Below are positions 36,884 to 45,254 of a DNA stretch of 64,000 nucleotides, in pieces. Each line of letters begins with the position of its first letter. The stretch's first letter is position 1. Made by a program: the position numbers and the translations under genes. The notes beneath the pieces are model-generated. The model saw nothing but the letters and a program-made list of their open reading frames with translations. It searched no databases and was not told where the DNA came from. This DNA is from Flavobacterium proteolyticum (GTDB lineage: Bacteria > Bacteroidota > Bacteroidia > Flavobacteriales > Flavobacteriaceae), in NCBI RefSeq assembly GCF_015223105.1, contig NZ_JADFTZ010000007.1, positions 62,001 to 126,000 of the forward strand, given 5' to 3'.

Positions 36884-37492
36884 TTAGAATTTGTAGTTAA
36901 CTCCTAAAGAAATGTTAGTTAAGTTAGCACCTAAACCGAAAGAAGTTTCGTTTTCAGCACCATCAAAATCAAATTTCATTGAAGAGAAATTTAATAATCC
37001 TAAACCAGCTTCTAAAGAGAAGTTAGAAGATACGAAATAGTTCATACCTAAACCTAAACCTGCATTGATTCCATTTCTTTTTACATCAAATGTATCATAG
37101 TTAGTTGACATATAATCAACTCCTAAATCACCAAATAATGAAAATTGACTACCAGGTGTAAAATAGTAACGTCCAAAAGCACCAACAGTTAAATCATTAA
37201 CTTTGTTCTCTCCAGATACTCCATCTACTTCAACTTTAGATGAACCAAAACCTAATTTACCTCCAATAGCGATGTTCTCAGTTACGAAGAAACCAACTTT
37301 AGGAGCGATTGAAAATCCATTAGTTTTTAATAAATCTCCTGAATTCATATCATAAGCTTTGTCAGAAGTAATTCCGAAAGAACCAGATACAAAAACATCT
37401 CCTTTAGAAAAACCACCATTTGATTTTTCTTCTTGTGCGTTAGCAAAACCAAAAGCTAATAATGCTACAGCAGATAATAAAACTTTTTTCAT
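36884..37492 (-). CDS. Outer-membrane beta-barrel protein
   Basis: 202 residues with signal peptide (to GFANAQ), eight-stranded barrel pattern and a C-terminal strand (ISLGVNYKF). It resembles its downstream neighbour in leader and barrel layout and probably arose by duplication. No function can be assigned beyond envelope protein. Confidence 0.82.
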   Translation of the reverse strand: MKKVLLSAVALLAFGFANAQEEKSNGGFSKGDVFVSGSFGITSDKAYDMNSGDLLKTNGFSIAPKVGFFVTENIAIGGKLGFGSSKVEVDGVSGENKVNDLTVGAFGRYYFTPGSQFSLFGDLGVDYMSTNYDTFDVKRNGINAGLGLGMNYFVSSNFSLEAGLGLLNFSSMKFDFDGAENETSFGLGANLTNISLGVNYKF

Positions 37493-37797
37493 GTTTAGTT
37501 TAAATTTAAAGTTAATAGGGCAAATTTATAGCATTTTTCTATACAAAATAACAAAATTTGTTATGTTATTAACAATTTTATTAACAAGTAAAACTAAAAA
37601 CACTCATATTCAGATACTTAAAAAAAATAAAAACTAAAAAATTAAAGTTTTTTTAATAAAAAATAAAGACAAAAAAAAGTGTAAACAAAATTTAAATAAC
37701 TGTAAATCAAATAGTTCCAAAAATCGTTAAAAACTGCATTTCATCGATAAAAACAATAAAAAGCGCCCGTAAGCGTTACCTAATAAAACATTTTAAT
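37493..37797. other. AT-rich intergenic stretch, nothing identified
   Basis: About 300 bp between divergent barrel genes. It is AT-rich with repeated AACAA-like segments and an isolated GCGCCCGTAAGCG near 37763-37775. No gene or RNA structure is convincing. Confidence 0.4.
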
Positions 37798-38352
37798 ATG
37801 AAGAGAACAATTGCAACATTGATTTTACTGGTTCTAGGAACTGGTTTATCTCAGGCTCAAATGCTAAAATTTGGAGTAAAAGGTGGTGTTAACTTTGCTA
37901 ACTACACGGGAGGAGAAATATCAGGTGTAGATTTTAAGACTATTACTAGTTACCATGCCGGATTAGTTGTAGAATTAAAAGTATTTGAAAACTTTGCCAT
38001 TCAACCCGAATTACTTTATTCTACACAAGGTTCCGAATTAAAAGGTTTTGGCGACCAAATTAAAAATGAGTTGGGTTATTTATCAGTACCTGTACTTGCT
38101 AAATTTTATTTAACTTCCAACAAATTGAGTTTAGAACTAGGACCACAAGCTTCTGTTTTAGTTAGCGAACGTAATGAAGTGGATACAAACGACACCAATT
38201 CTTTTGACTTTGGACTTGCCGGCGGCTTGAGTTATAAAATAACTGATGGTTTATTTGTTTCAGGACGATACGTAGCTGGTTTAACAGAAGCCAAAAAAGA
38301 TGCAGACGTAAAGAACTCGGTTATTCAGTTTTCAGTGGGTTACATGTTTTAA
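37798..38352 (+). CDS. Outer-membrane porin-like protein (OMP_b-brl_2 type)
   Basis: 184 residues: signal peptide (to SQAQ), then the opening FGVKGGVNFANY, which is the usual OMP_b-brl_2 start, and a barrel that ends in IQFSVGYMF. It is separate in sequence style from the two barrels to the left. A terminator follows 24 bp after the stop. The role is unknown. Confidence 0.85.
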   Translation: MKRTIATLILLVLGTGLSQAQMLKFGVKGGVNFANYTGGEISGVDFKTITSYHAGLVVELKVFENFAIQPELLYSTQGSELKGFGDQIKNELGYLSVPVLAKFYLTSNKLSLELGPQASVLVSERNEVDTNDTNSFDFGLAGGLSYKITDGLFVSGRYVAGLTEAKKDADVKNSVIQFSVGYMF

Positions 38353-38376
38353 TGCTAAAATTCACAATATTTTACT

Positions 38377-38408
38377 AAAACCATTCTCAAAAGGAATGGT
38401 TTTTTTAT
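38377..38408 (+). terminator. Intrinsic terminator
   Basis: ACCATTC and GAATGGT stem with AAA on one side and a T run on the other, after the porin-like gene. Confidence 0.87.
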
Positions 38409-38427
38409 TTTTACAAAAACAATTCAC

Positions 38428-38841
38428 ATGAAAATTATCATTATAAACGGCCCTAATCTTAATTTATTAGGAAAAAGAGAACCTGAAGTTTATGGCAATG
38501 AAACTTTTGAAACGTACTTAAAAAAATTACAAATTCAATTTCCAAATGTAACGCTAGAGTATTTTCAGAGTAATATTGAAGGGGAAATTATTTCTAAAAT
38601 TCAAGAAGTAGGTTTTACATATGATGGTATTGTGTTAAATGCGGGAGCTTACACGCATACTTCTATTGGAATAGGTGATGCTGTTAAAGCTATTACCACT
38701 CCAGTTATTGAAGTTCATATTTCCAATACATTTTCTAGAGAGTCTTTCCGCCATCAATCGTATATTTCAGCAAATGCTAAAGGAGTTATAATTGGCTTTG
38801 GATTGCAAAGTTATGATTTAGCTATAAAGTCTTTTATATAA
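38428..38841 (+). CDS. aroQ: Type II 3-dehydroquinate dehydratase
   Basis: Third step of the shikimate pathway, dehydrating 3-dehydroquinate. 137 residues with the type II signature INGPNLNLLGKREPEVYG at the start (catalytic region, Tyr/Arg site), Asn in the LNAGAYTHTS stretch and His in EVHISN. Length normal. It forms a dodecamer in relatives. No other aro gene is near. Confidence 0.96.
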   Translation: MKIIIINGPNLNLLGKREPEVYGNETFETYLKKLQIQFPNVTLEYFQSNIEGEIISKIQEVGFTYDGIVLNAGAYTHTSIGIGDAVKAITTPVIEVHISNTFSRESFRHQSYISANAKGVIIGFGLQSYDLAIKSFI

Positions 38842-38885
38842 TACAACCTTTTTAAACGAATATTCGTCTATAAAAATAAAACTCC

Positions 38886-41348
38886 ATGAATAAAATTTTA
38901 TTTGCTTTATTGTTTGTAAGCTTATTTACGTTTTCTCAAATAAAAGGAACCGTCAAAGATAAAGATGGGAATCCGCTACCGTTTGTAAATATTTATATTG
39001 AAAATACTTATATAGGTACCACTTCTAATGAATTAGGGAAATATGAACTGAATACTACTGAGCAAAAGAATGTCCATTTAATATTTCAGTATTTGGGATT
39101 TAAAACTCAAAAGCATGTCTTAAACATTACCAGCTTTCCGTATGAGTTTGATGTTACTTTATATGAAGAAGATTTTCAATTGAAGGAAGTTGTTGTTATG
39201 AATGGTGAAAATCCAGCAAATGAAATCATTCGTAATGCGATTAAATCCAAAAAGAAAAATGCTGCTAAAACAGATAAATTTGAAGCTGATTTTTATTCGA
39301 GAGGTATTTTTAAAGCAAAAGATATTCCTAAAAAATTCATGGGTGTTGAAATTGGTGATTTAGAAGGTAATTTAGATTCTACTCGAAGTGGTATTATATA
39401 CCAATCAGAAACGGTTTCTAAAATTAAGTTTCAAAAACCTAATGATTTGAAAGAGGAAATTATTGCTTCTAAAATTGCTGGAAACGACAACGGCTTTAGC
39501 TACAATACCGCTTTAAATACCAATTATGATTTTTATGAAAATTATGTTGATTTTGGAATTAACATGGTCTCTCCTATTGCTGACAATGCTTTCAACTATT
39601 ATAAATACAAACTAGAAAGCACCTTTTACGATGATAAAAACCAGTTAATCAATAAAATTTTAGTTTCTCCTAAACGCGATAAAGAACCGGTATTTGAAGG
39701 ATATATTTATATTGTTGAAGATACTTGGGCTATTTACGGAATTAATTTAGATATCAAAGGTTATCGCATGCAACAGCCTATTTTAGAAACTATGAAGCTG
39801 ACACAAAATTTCAGTTATAATAGTGAGAATAAGATTTGGGCTAAGAATATTCAGACTTTGGATTTTCTAGCGGGTATTTTTGGAATGAAGTTTACGGGGA
39901 AATTTACTCATGTTTTCACAAATTATAATTTTAAGGATGCTTTCGAGAAGAAAACTTTTGGAAAAGAAATTGTAACGTTTGCTGAAAATGCCAATAAAAA
40001 GGAAATTACTTTTTGGGAAGAAAATCGTCCGGTTCCTTTAACAGAAGAAGAAACGAAGAATTATGTTAAAAAAGATAGTATCCAAACGATTAGAAAATCG
40101 CAAGTTTATTTAGATTCTATTGATGCTAAAAGTAATAAGTTTAAACTATTAAAAATATTTACAGGTTATAATTATAAAAGCACATACAAAAAATGGAATT
40201 TTAACTACCAAGGACTTACCAATATAGGTTCATTGAGTTTTAATACAGTACAAGGTTATAATTTAGACAGCGGTTTTTCTTTTAGAAAATGGAATGAAGA
40301 AACAGGAAAAGTAACCTCTATTTCGTCTACTTTCAATTATGGTTTTGCTGAAGATAGACTTCGTGTAAACGGTCGTTTTTATCATCGATTTAATAATCGA
40401 AATAACGCTTACATTAGTTTGACTGGTGGTAGCGCTATTAGTCAATTTAACCCAAACGAGCCGATTAGTAATATAGTGAACTCGGTGGCGACTTTATTCT
40501 TTAAGAACAACTATATGAAATTGTATAATAAAGAATTTGCCGAAATTAATTATGGACAAGAAGTTACCAATGGCCTTTTTGTTAATGGAAAATTACTATA
40601 CGAAAACCGTCATGCGTTATTCAATAACACAGATTACACTTTGATTAAAAATGACGATTTGTACTTTTCAAATGATCCGTTGCAACCTTATAATTATACT
40701 TCGATTCCGTTTGAACAACATCATATTATGAAAGCGAGTTTAGGTACACGCATTCGTTTTGGACAAAAATACATTTCGCGTCCTGATGGAAAGATTAACA
40801 TCCAAAACGATGATTATCCTGTAATAAGTCTTTACTATGAAAAAGCGTTTGGAGCTTCAAATAGCAACTATCATTATGATTTTGTTACAGCTACAATTGA
40901 TTACAACAAAACAATAGGCAACAAAGGTGATTTTGGTTTACGATTTAAAGCAGGTAAATTCTTTAATGCCGATAATATTTCGTTTGTAGACTATAAACAC
41001 TTCAACGGAAATCAAACGCATGTGAACTTATTGAATAATTCTTTGAATGCATTTAACTTGTTACCTTATTATAGTCATTCAACGAATGATGCGTATTTGG
41101 AAACGCATATCGAACACAATTTCAAAGGATACATTATGAATAAGATTCCGTTGTTGAACAAATTGCAATGGAATTTAATTGGAGGATTTCACCAATTAAA
41201 CATTCCAAACATGAAACCGTATCAAGAATTTACTGTTGGATTTGATAATATCGGTTGGGGTAAATTTAGATTCTTACGTGTTGATTATGTTAGAAGTTAT
41301 CAAAACGGTTTTCAGGGTGATGGTGTGATGTTTGGATTGAAATTCTAA
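38886..41348 (+). CDS. DUF5686 protein with carboxypeptidase-like domain
   Basis: 820 residues: signal peptide (to FSQ near 18), a carboxypeptidase-regulatory-like domain (about 20-100, with KGTVKDKDGNPLPFVNIYIENT), then the large DUF5686 barrel-like region with aromatic-rich strands to the C-terminus. Flavobacterial members are thought to be outer-membrane proteins. It lies 44 bp after aroQ and so may share its transcript. Role unknown. Confidence 0.88.
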   Translation: MNKILFALLFVSLFTFSQIKGTVKDKDGNPLPFVNIYIENTYIGTTSNELGKYELNTTEQKNVHLIFQYLGFKTQKHVLNITSFPYEFDVTLYEEDFQLKEVVVMNGENPANEIIRNAIKSKKKNAAKTDKFEADFYSRGIFKAKDIPKKFMGVEIGDLEGNLDSTRSGIIYQSETVSKIKFQKPNDLKEEIIASKIAGNDNGFSYNTALNTNYDFYENYVDFGINMVSPIADNAFNYYKYKLESTFYDDKNQLINKILVSPKRDKEPVFEGYIYIVEDTWAIYGINLDIKGYRMQQPILETMKLTQNFSYNSENKIWAKNIQTLDFLAGIFGMKFTGKFTHVFTNYNFKDAFEKKTFGKEIVTFAENANKKEITFWEENRPVPLTEEETKNYVKKDSIQTIRKSQVYLDSIDAKSNKFKLLKIFTGYNYKSTYKKWNFNYQGLTNIGSLSFNTVQGYNLDSGFSFRKWNEETGKVTSISSTFNYGFAEDRLRVNGRFYHRFNNRNNAYISLTGGSAISQFNPNEPISNIVNSVATLFFKNNYMKLYNKEFAEINYGQEVTNGLFVNGKLLYENRHALFNNTDYTLIKNDDLYFSNDPLQPYNYTSIPFEQHHIMKASLGTRIRFGQKYISRPDGKINIQNDDYPVISLYYEKAFGASNSNYHYDFVTATIDYNKTIGNKGDFGLRFKAGKFFNADNISFVDYKHFNGNQTHVNLLNNSLNAFNLLPYYSHSTNDAYLETHIEHNFKGYIMNKIPLLNKLQWNLIGGFHQLNIPNMKPYQEFTVGFDNIGWGKFRFLRVDYVRSYQNGFQGDGVMFGLKF

Positions 41349-41359
41349 GAAAATAATAA

Positions 41360-41391
41360 GAAGCACTTCGATAAAAGGAGTGCTTTTTTAT
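41360..41391 (+). terminator. Intrinsic terminator
   Basis: AGCACT (41362-41367) and AGTGCT (41379-41384) stem with T run, between the convergent DUF5686 and TSUP genes. Confidence 0.85.
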
Positions 41392-42155
41392 TTCAAAAAC
41401 ACATCATAACCAAAACGAAGTAATGCTAATCCTACCACAATCAAAAAGAAAACGCGAATAAATCCGTTGCCTTTTGAAATGGCTAATCGGGCACCTAACC
41501 AAGAACCTGTAACGTTACAAATTGCCATTGGAATTGCAATTGTCCAAATGATTTTTCCTTTTAAAACGAATAAAGTTATGGAGCCAATATTGGTCGCCAA
41601 ATTGACTAATTTCGCATAGATATTCGCTTTTAAAAAATCGAACCCCAGAATAGCAATAAACGCCATGATTAACAAACTTCCTGTTCCTGGACCTATGAAT
41701 CCATCATAAAAACCTAAAAAAATTGAAATTATAATTCCGTAAATATAGGTTTGCTTTTGAGTCAGTTTATTAATTTGAAATTGTCCAAAATCTTTTTTGA
41801 AATAGGTATAAAGTAAGAGCAAAATCAATACCACAAAAAGCAAGGGTTTCATGAAATCGTTTTGCATTACGTTGAGTAAACTAGAACCCAAATAAGCAAA
41901 AGAAAAAGAAACAACAGCCATTACAAGAAATAACTTCCAATTGACTTTTGCTGATTTCAAATAGTGATACGTTGCCATGCTTGTTCCACTAAACCCTGGT
42001 ATTTTTAGCGTTCCAATAATGGAAGCAACAGGTACATTAGGCAATAAAATTAAAGCGGCTGGAGTTTGAATTAAACCACCGCCACCCACAATAGCATCAA
42101 TAAAACCAGCTACGAAGGAAGCAATGCAGAGAAAAATAATGATGTAGGTTTCCAT
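41388..42155 (-). CDS. TSUP-family membrane permease
   Basis: 255 residues with about eight membrane helices in two repeats, both carrying TSUP motifs (AGFIDAIVGGGGLIQTP and FYDGFIGPGTGSLL). Length is that of a full-size TSUP transporter, unlike the half-size one at 15096. Anion export is a family inference. No adjacent sulfur-metabolism gene. Confidence 0.88.
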   Translation of the reverse strand: METYIIIFLCIASFVAGFIDAIVGGGGLIQTPAALILLPNVPVASIIGTLKIPGFSGTSMATYHYLKSAKVNWKLFLVMAVVSFSFAYLGSSLLNVMQNDFMKPLLFVVLILLLLYTYFKKDFGQFQINKLTQKQTYIYGIIISIFLGFYDGFIGPGTGSLLIMAFIAILGFDFLKANIYAKLVNLATNIGSITLFVLKGKIIWTIAIPMAICNVTGSWLGARLAISKGNGFIRVFFLIVVGLALLRFGYDVFLK

Positions 42156-42160
42156 TTTTA

Positions 42161-42238
42161 GTAATCAGTGGTCAGTTTTTAGTGTTCAGTAATACAACAG
42201 GCTAACTGCTAACTTATTACTGAACACTGAGCACTGAA
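42161..42238. repeat. Palindromic intergenic repeat beside murA
   Basis: AGTGTTCAGTAAT (42181-42193) and ATTACTGAACACT (42216-42228) are perfect inverted repeats with a 22-nt loop. Additional CAGT-type copies continue on both sides. No gene reads through it. It could fold in the murA 3' end or be a remnant of a short mobile repeat. Confidence 0.6.
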
Positions 42239-43549
42239 CTATACTCTTACAATATTAGCACCAATCGCACGAAGTCTTTCATCAATGCGTTCGTAACCTC
42301 TATCGATTTGTTCTATATTTTGGATAGTTGAAGTTCCTTTTGCTGTTAAAGCGGCGATTAATAATGAAATTCCGGCTCTAATGTCTGGCGAACTCATAGT
42401 AGTTGCTTTTAATTGTGATTGGAAATTATGTCCCATAACCACTGCTCTGTGCGGGTCACATAACATAATTTTTGCTCCCATATCAATTAATTTATCAACG
42501 AAGAACAAACGGCTTTCAAACATTTTTTGGTGAATTAACACATCGCCTTTAGCTTGTGTACAAACCACTAAAACGATACTTAACAAGTCAGGTGTAAATC
42601 CTGGCCATGGTGCATCGGAAACTGTTAAGATAGAACCATCGATATCGGTTTTGATTTCGTAGCCATCTTTATGAGCAGGAATGTAAATATCATCACCTTT
42701 TCTTTCTAACGTAATTCCTAATTTTCTAAATACATTTGGAATTTGTCCTAAGTTCTCCCAACTTACATTTTTAATTGTAATTTCACTTCTTGTCATAGCC
42801 GCAAGACCAATCCAAGAACCGATTTCTACCATGTCAGGTAAAATTCTGTGTTCGCAACCTCCTAAACTTTCTACACCTTCAATCGTTAATAAATTTGATC
42901 CAACACCGGTGATTTTTGCACCCATAGAGTTCAACATTTTACACAATTGTTGTAAGTATGGCTCACAAGCTGCGTTATAAATCGTTGTTGTACCTTCCGC
43001 TAAAACCGCAGCCATTACAATATTAGCTGTTCCAGTTACTGAAGCTTCATCTAACAACATGTAAGAACCTTGTAATCTTCCGTCGATTTCCACTCCGTAG
43101 AAATGGTCTTCTCTTTCGTATCTAAATTTTGCTCCAAGATTAATAAAACCTTCAAAGTGCGTATCTAAACGACGACGCCCAATTTTATCTCCTCCAGGCT
43201 TTGGAATATATCCGCAACCAAAACGCGCTAATAAAGGTCCAACAATCATAATAGAACCTCTTAAACTTCCACCTTCTTTTTTGAAAGCTTCTGTTTTTAA
43301 GTAGTTTACATTTACCTCATCGGCTTGAAATGTGTAATCGCCAGGACCATTTTTTTGAATTTTAACTCCTAAATTACCTAATAGCGTAATCAATTTGTTA
43401 ACGTCAATGATATCTGGAATATTTGTTACTCTAACTTTTTCAGAAGTTAACAAAACAGGACATAACACTTGTAACGCCTCATTTTTTGCTCCTTGAGGTG
43501 TAATTTCTCCTTTTAATGCTTTTCCTCCTTCAATTTTAAATGTTCCCAT
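42239..43549 (-). CDS. murA: UDP-N-acetylglucosamine 1-carboxyvinyltransferase
   Basis: First committed step of peptidoglycan synthesis, joining phosphoenolpyruvate to UDP-GlcNAc in the cytoplasm. 436 residues with the two inside-out barrel domains; Lys22-Asn23 (QGAKNEAL) and the MFESRLFF loop are typical. The position of the fosfomycin-binding Cys115 of E. coli holds Asp121 here (PGGDKIGRRRLDTH), the substitution known from naturally fosfomycin-resistant MurA enzymes. The DUF4290 gene lies 8 bp upstream. The change looks fixed rather than an error, as the surrounding frame is clean. Confidence 0.95.
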   Translation of the reverse strand: MGTFKIEGGKALKGEITPQGAKNEALQVLCPVLLTSEKVRVTNIPDIIDVNKLITLLGNLGVKIQKNGPGDYTFQADEVNVNYLKTEAFKKEGGSLRGSIMIVGPLLARFGCGYIPKPGGDKIGRRRLDTHFEGFINLGAKFRYEREDHFYGVEIDGRLQGSYMLLDEASVTGTANIVMAAVLAEGTTTIYNAACEPYLQQLCKMLNSMGAKITGVGSNLLTIEGVESLGGCEHRILPDMVEIGSWIGLAAMTRSEITIKNVSWENLGQIPNVFRKLGITLERKGDDIYIPAHKDGYEIKTDIDGSILTVSDAPWPGFTPDLLSIVLVVCTQAKGDVLIHQKMFESRLFFVDKLIDMGAKIMLCDPHRAVVMGHNFQSQLKATTMSSPDIRAGISLLIAALTAKGTSTIQNIEQIDRGYERIDERLRAIGANIVRV

Positions 43550-43557
43550 GCAACTAC

Positions 43558-44259
43558 CTATTTTTTAAATGTATTTTTATTTTGATTGTTTTTATTCATA
43601 TGCCCTTTGTTGTTGTTATTTTTCTTTACAATTCCAGGCTTGCTAGTACCAAATTGGGTTTTATTCGAAACTTTCTTGTTCACTTTCATTAAATCGTGTG
43701 TATTCGAAAGTTCTTCATTGGATTTCGAAAGATTTAATTTTCCTCCCGAAAGTTCTAATAAATGTTCGAAAATTACTTCATCAGTAACAGTATCTTTATT
43801 CCAACTCAAGTAACATTTTTTCATGTGATTGGCGATAACTAAAACTAAAGCGTTTTTCAATTCGCTTTCTTCCCAGCTATTTGCCACGTCAATCATGTAT
43901 TTGATGTTATTTCCATAAAAACGATATTTAGGAAAATTTTGCGGATATTTTAAACGATCTGGTTTCTGAGTTAAAATATCTTTTGAAGGAATAGGATAAG
44001 GCGAATCGACATCCAATTTAAAATCAGACATGATAAACAACTGATCCCACAATTTATGTTGGAAATCTAAAACGTCTCTCAAATGCGGATTCAACGAACC
44101 CATAACAGAAATAATGTATTTTGCTGCTTTGTTTCGTTCTTCTCGATCTTCAATTTCAGTAGCTTGATCTATTAATTTCTGCAAATGTCTTCCGTATTCT
44201 GGAATAATCAAATGCGGACGTGCTGAATTATATTCTAAGTAACTTACTTCTTCTTGCAT
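43558..44259 (-). CDS. DUF4290 protein
   Basis: 233 residues in two parts: a conserved helical domain (about 1-150, opening MQEEVSYLEYNSARPHLIIPEYGRH) and a basic, low-complexity tail rich in Asn and Lys (KKNNNNKGHMNKNNQN). The family is restricted to Bacteroidota and has no assigned function. The start at 44259 fits the usual opening; 44316 would overlap the DUF493 gene. It lies between the DUF493 gene and murA with gaps under 10 bp, so it is cotranscribed. Confidence 0.82.
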   Translation of the reverse strand: MQEEVSYLEYNSARPHLIIPEYGRHLQKLIDQATEIEDREERNKAAKYIISVMGSLNPHLRDVLDFQHKLWDQLFIMSDFKLDVDSPYPIPSKDILTQKPDRLKYPQNFPKYRFYGNNIKYMIDVANSWEESELKNALVLVIANHMKKCYLSWNKDTVTDEVIFEHLLELSGGKLNLSKSNEELSNTHDLMKVNKKVSNKTQFGTSKPGIVKKNNNNKGHMNKNNQNKNTFKK

Positions 44260-44266
44260 GTTTAAT

Positions 44267-44551
44267 TTATAATGAAATGATGCCTTCAATGTCCGAAACC
44301 TCAATGTATTTATCAATTACACTTTGAGGATTTGGCATATTTACACTTACAGAAACACTCGTAAACTTTCCGGTTTTTGATTGTTGTGTAGTGATAACTG
44401 CCCCCATATTATTAAAAGCAGCTTCTACTTTTGCAATACTATGTACATCGGAAGGCATAATAAATTTATATAAATACTCTGAAGGCCAAAGCGTTGAGTT
44501 TGTTAATTCTTCTTTTAATCTTGCGTAAAAATCTTCTGTTTTCTTATCCAT
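44267..44551 (-). CDS. DUF493 (YbeD-like) protein
   Basis: 94 residues with the small ferredoxin-like DUF493 fold: WPSEYLYKFIMPSDVHSIAKVE, GAVITTQQSKTGKFTSVSVSV and the closing IEVSDIEGIISL. Start at 44551 (MDKKTEDFY) is chosen among three adjacent Met codons. It heads the operon with DUF4290 and murA. The function is unsettled; YbeD-type proteins are proposed to bind regulatory ligands. Confidence 0.8.
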   Translation of the reverse strand: MDKKTEDFYARLKEELTNSTLWPSEYLYKFIMPSDVHSIAKVEAAFNNMGAVITTQQSKTGKFTSVSVSVNMPNPQSVIDKYIEVSDIEGIISL

Positions 44552-44627
44552 CATCATTTCGTATTGGAAAAGCAAATATACTTTATTCTCTTTAGAATTG
44601 TATTGTAGTAACTTATAATTTTTAAAG

Positions 44628-44658
44628 TTGATTAGATTTTGAAAAAAACTTACTTTTG
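44628..44658 (+). promoter_or_regulatory. Promoter of the AAA-type ATPase gene
   Basis: TTG (44628-44630), 20 bp, then TACTTTTG (44651-44658), 18 bp before the ATG at 44677. Confidence 0.6.
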
Positions 44659-44676
44659 CGCCTTAGTATTTCCAAT

Positions 44677-45216
44677 ATGAATAAAGAAATTGTGGTTTTA
44701 ATTGGTGGACCAAGCTCTGGAAAAACCACCTTAATAGATGCATTAAAAGAAAAAGGACACACTTGTTATCCTGAGATTTCGCGTGAAGTTATTCGTGAAG
44801 CGCAAGAACAAGGAATAGAACAATTATTCTTAGAAAAACCACTTTTATTCAGTGAATTACTGCTTGAAGGTAGAAAAAGACAATACAATGAAGCTCTAAA
44901 AGAAGAAGCAAATATCGTTTTTTTAGATCGTGGCATTCCAGATGTTTTGGCGTATATGCATTACATAGGCGATTCGTATCCTGCTTTTTTTGATAAAGCC
45001 TGTCAAGACCACAAATATTCAGCGATTTTTGTTTTACCACCTTGGAAAGAAATTTATGTTAGTGATGCTGAGCGTTATGAAAATTACGAACAAGCCGTTT
45101 TAATTCACGAACATTTGATGGAAACTTATAAAAAATACGGTTACTCTATAACAGAAGTCCCAAAAGATACGGTTGAAAATCGTGTGGATTTTATTATGAA
45201 ACATCTTGTTAAATAA
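44677..45216 (+). CDS. ATP-binding protein, AAA_28-like
   Basis: 179 residues beginning with a Walker A loop (VVLIGGPSSGKTTLIDAL) at residues 10-18, then an Arg-Glu-Val-Ile-Arg-Glu-Ala helix and an Asp in the FLDRGIPDV stretch. The pattern fits the AAA_28 family of small kinase-like P-loop proteins. The ATG at 44677 directly precedes the P-loop and follows the promoter; an upstream ATG at 44656 lies in the promoter. Substrate unknown. Confidence 0.82.
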   Translation: MNKEIVVLIGGPSSGKTTLIDALKEKGHTCYPEISREVIREAQEQGIEQLFLEKPLLFSELLLEGRKRQYNEALKEEANIVFLDRGIPDVLAYMHYIGDSYPAFFDKACQDHKYSAIFVLPPWKEIYVSDAERYENYEQAVLIHEHLMETYKKYGYSITEVPKDTVENRVDFIMKHLVK

Positions 45217-45254
45217 TTTTTTTCGTAATTTAGTGTTTCTAAAAGCCAATTCAC

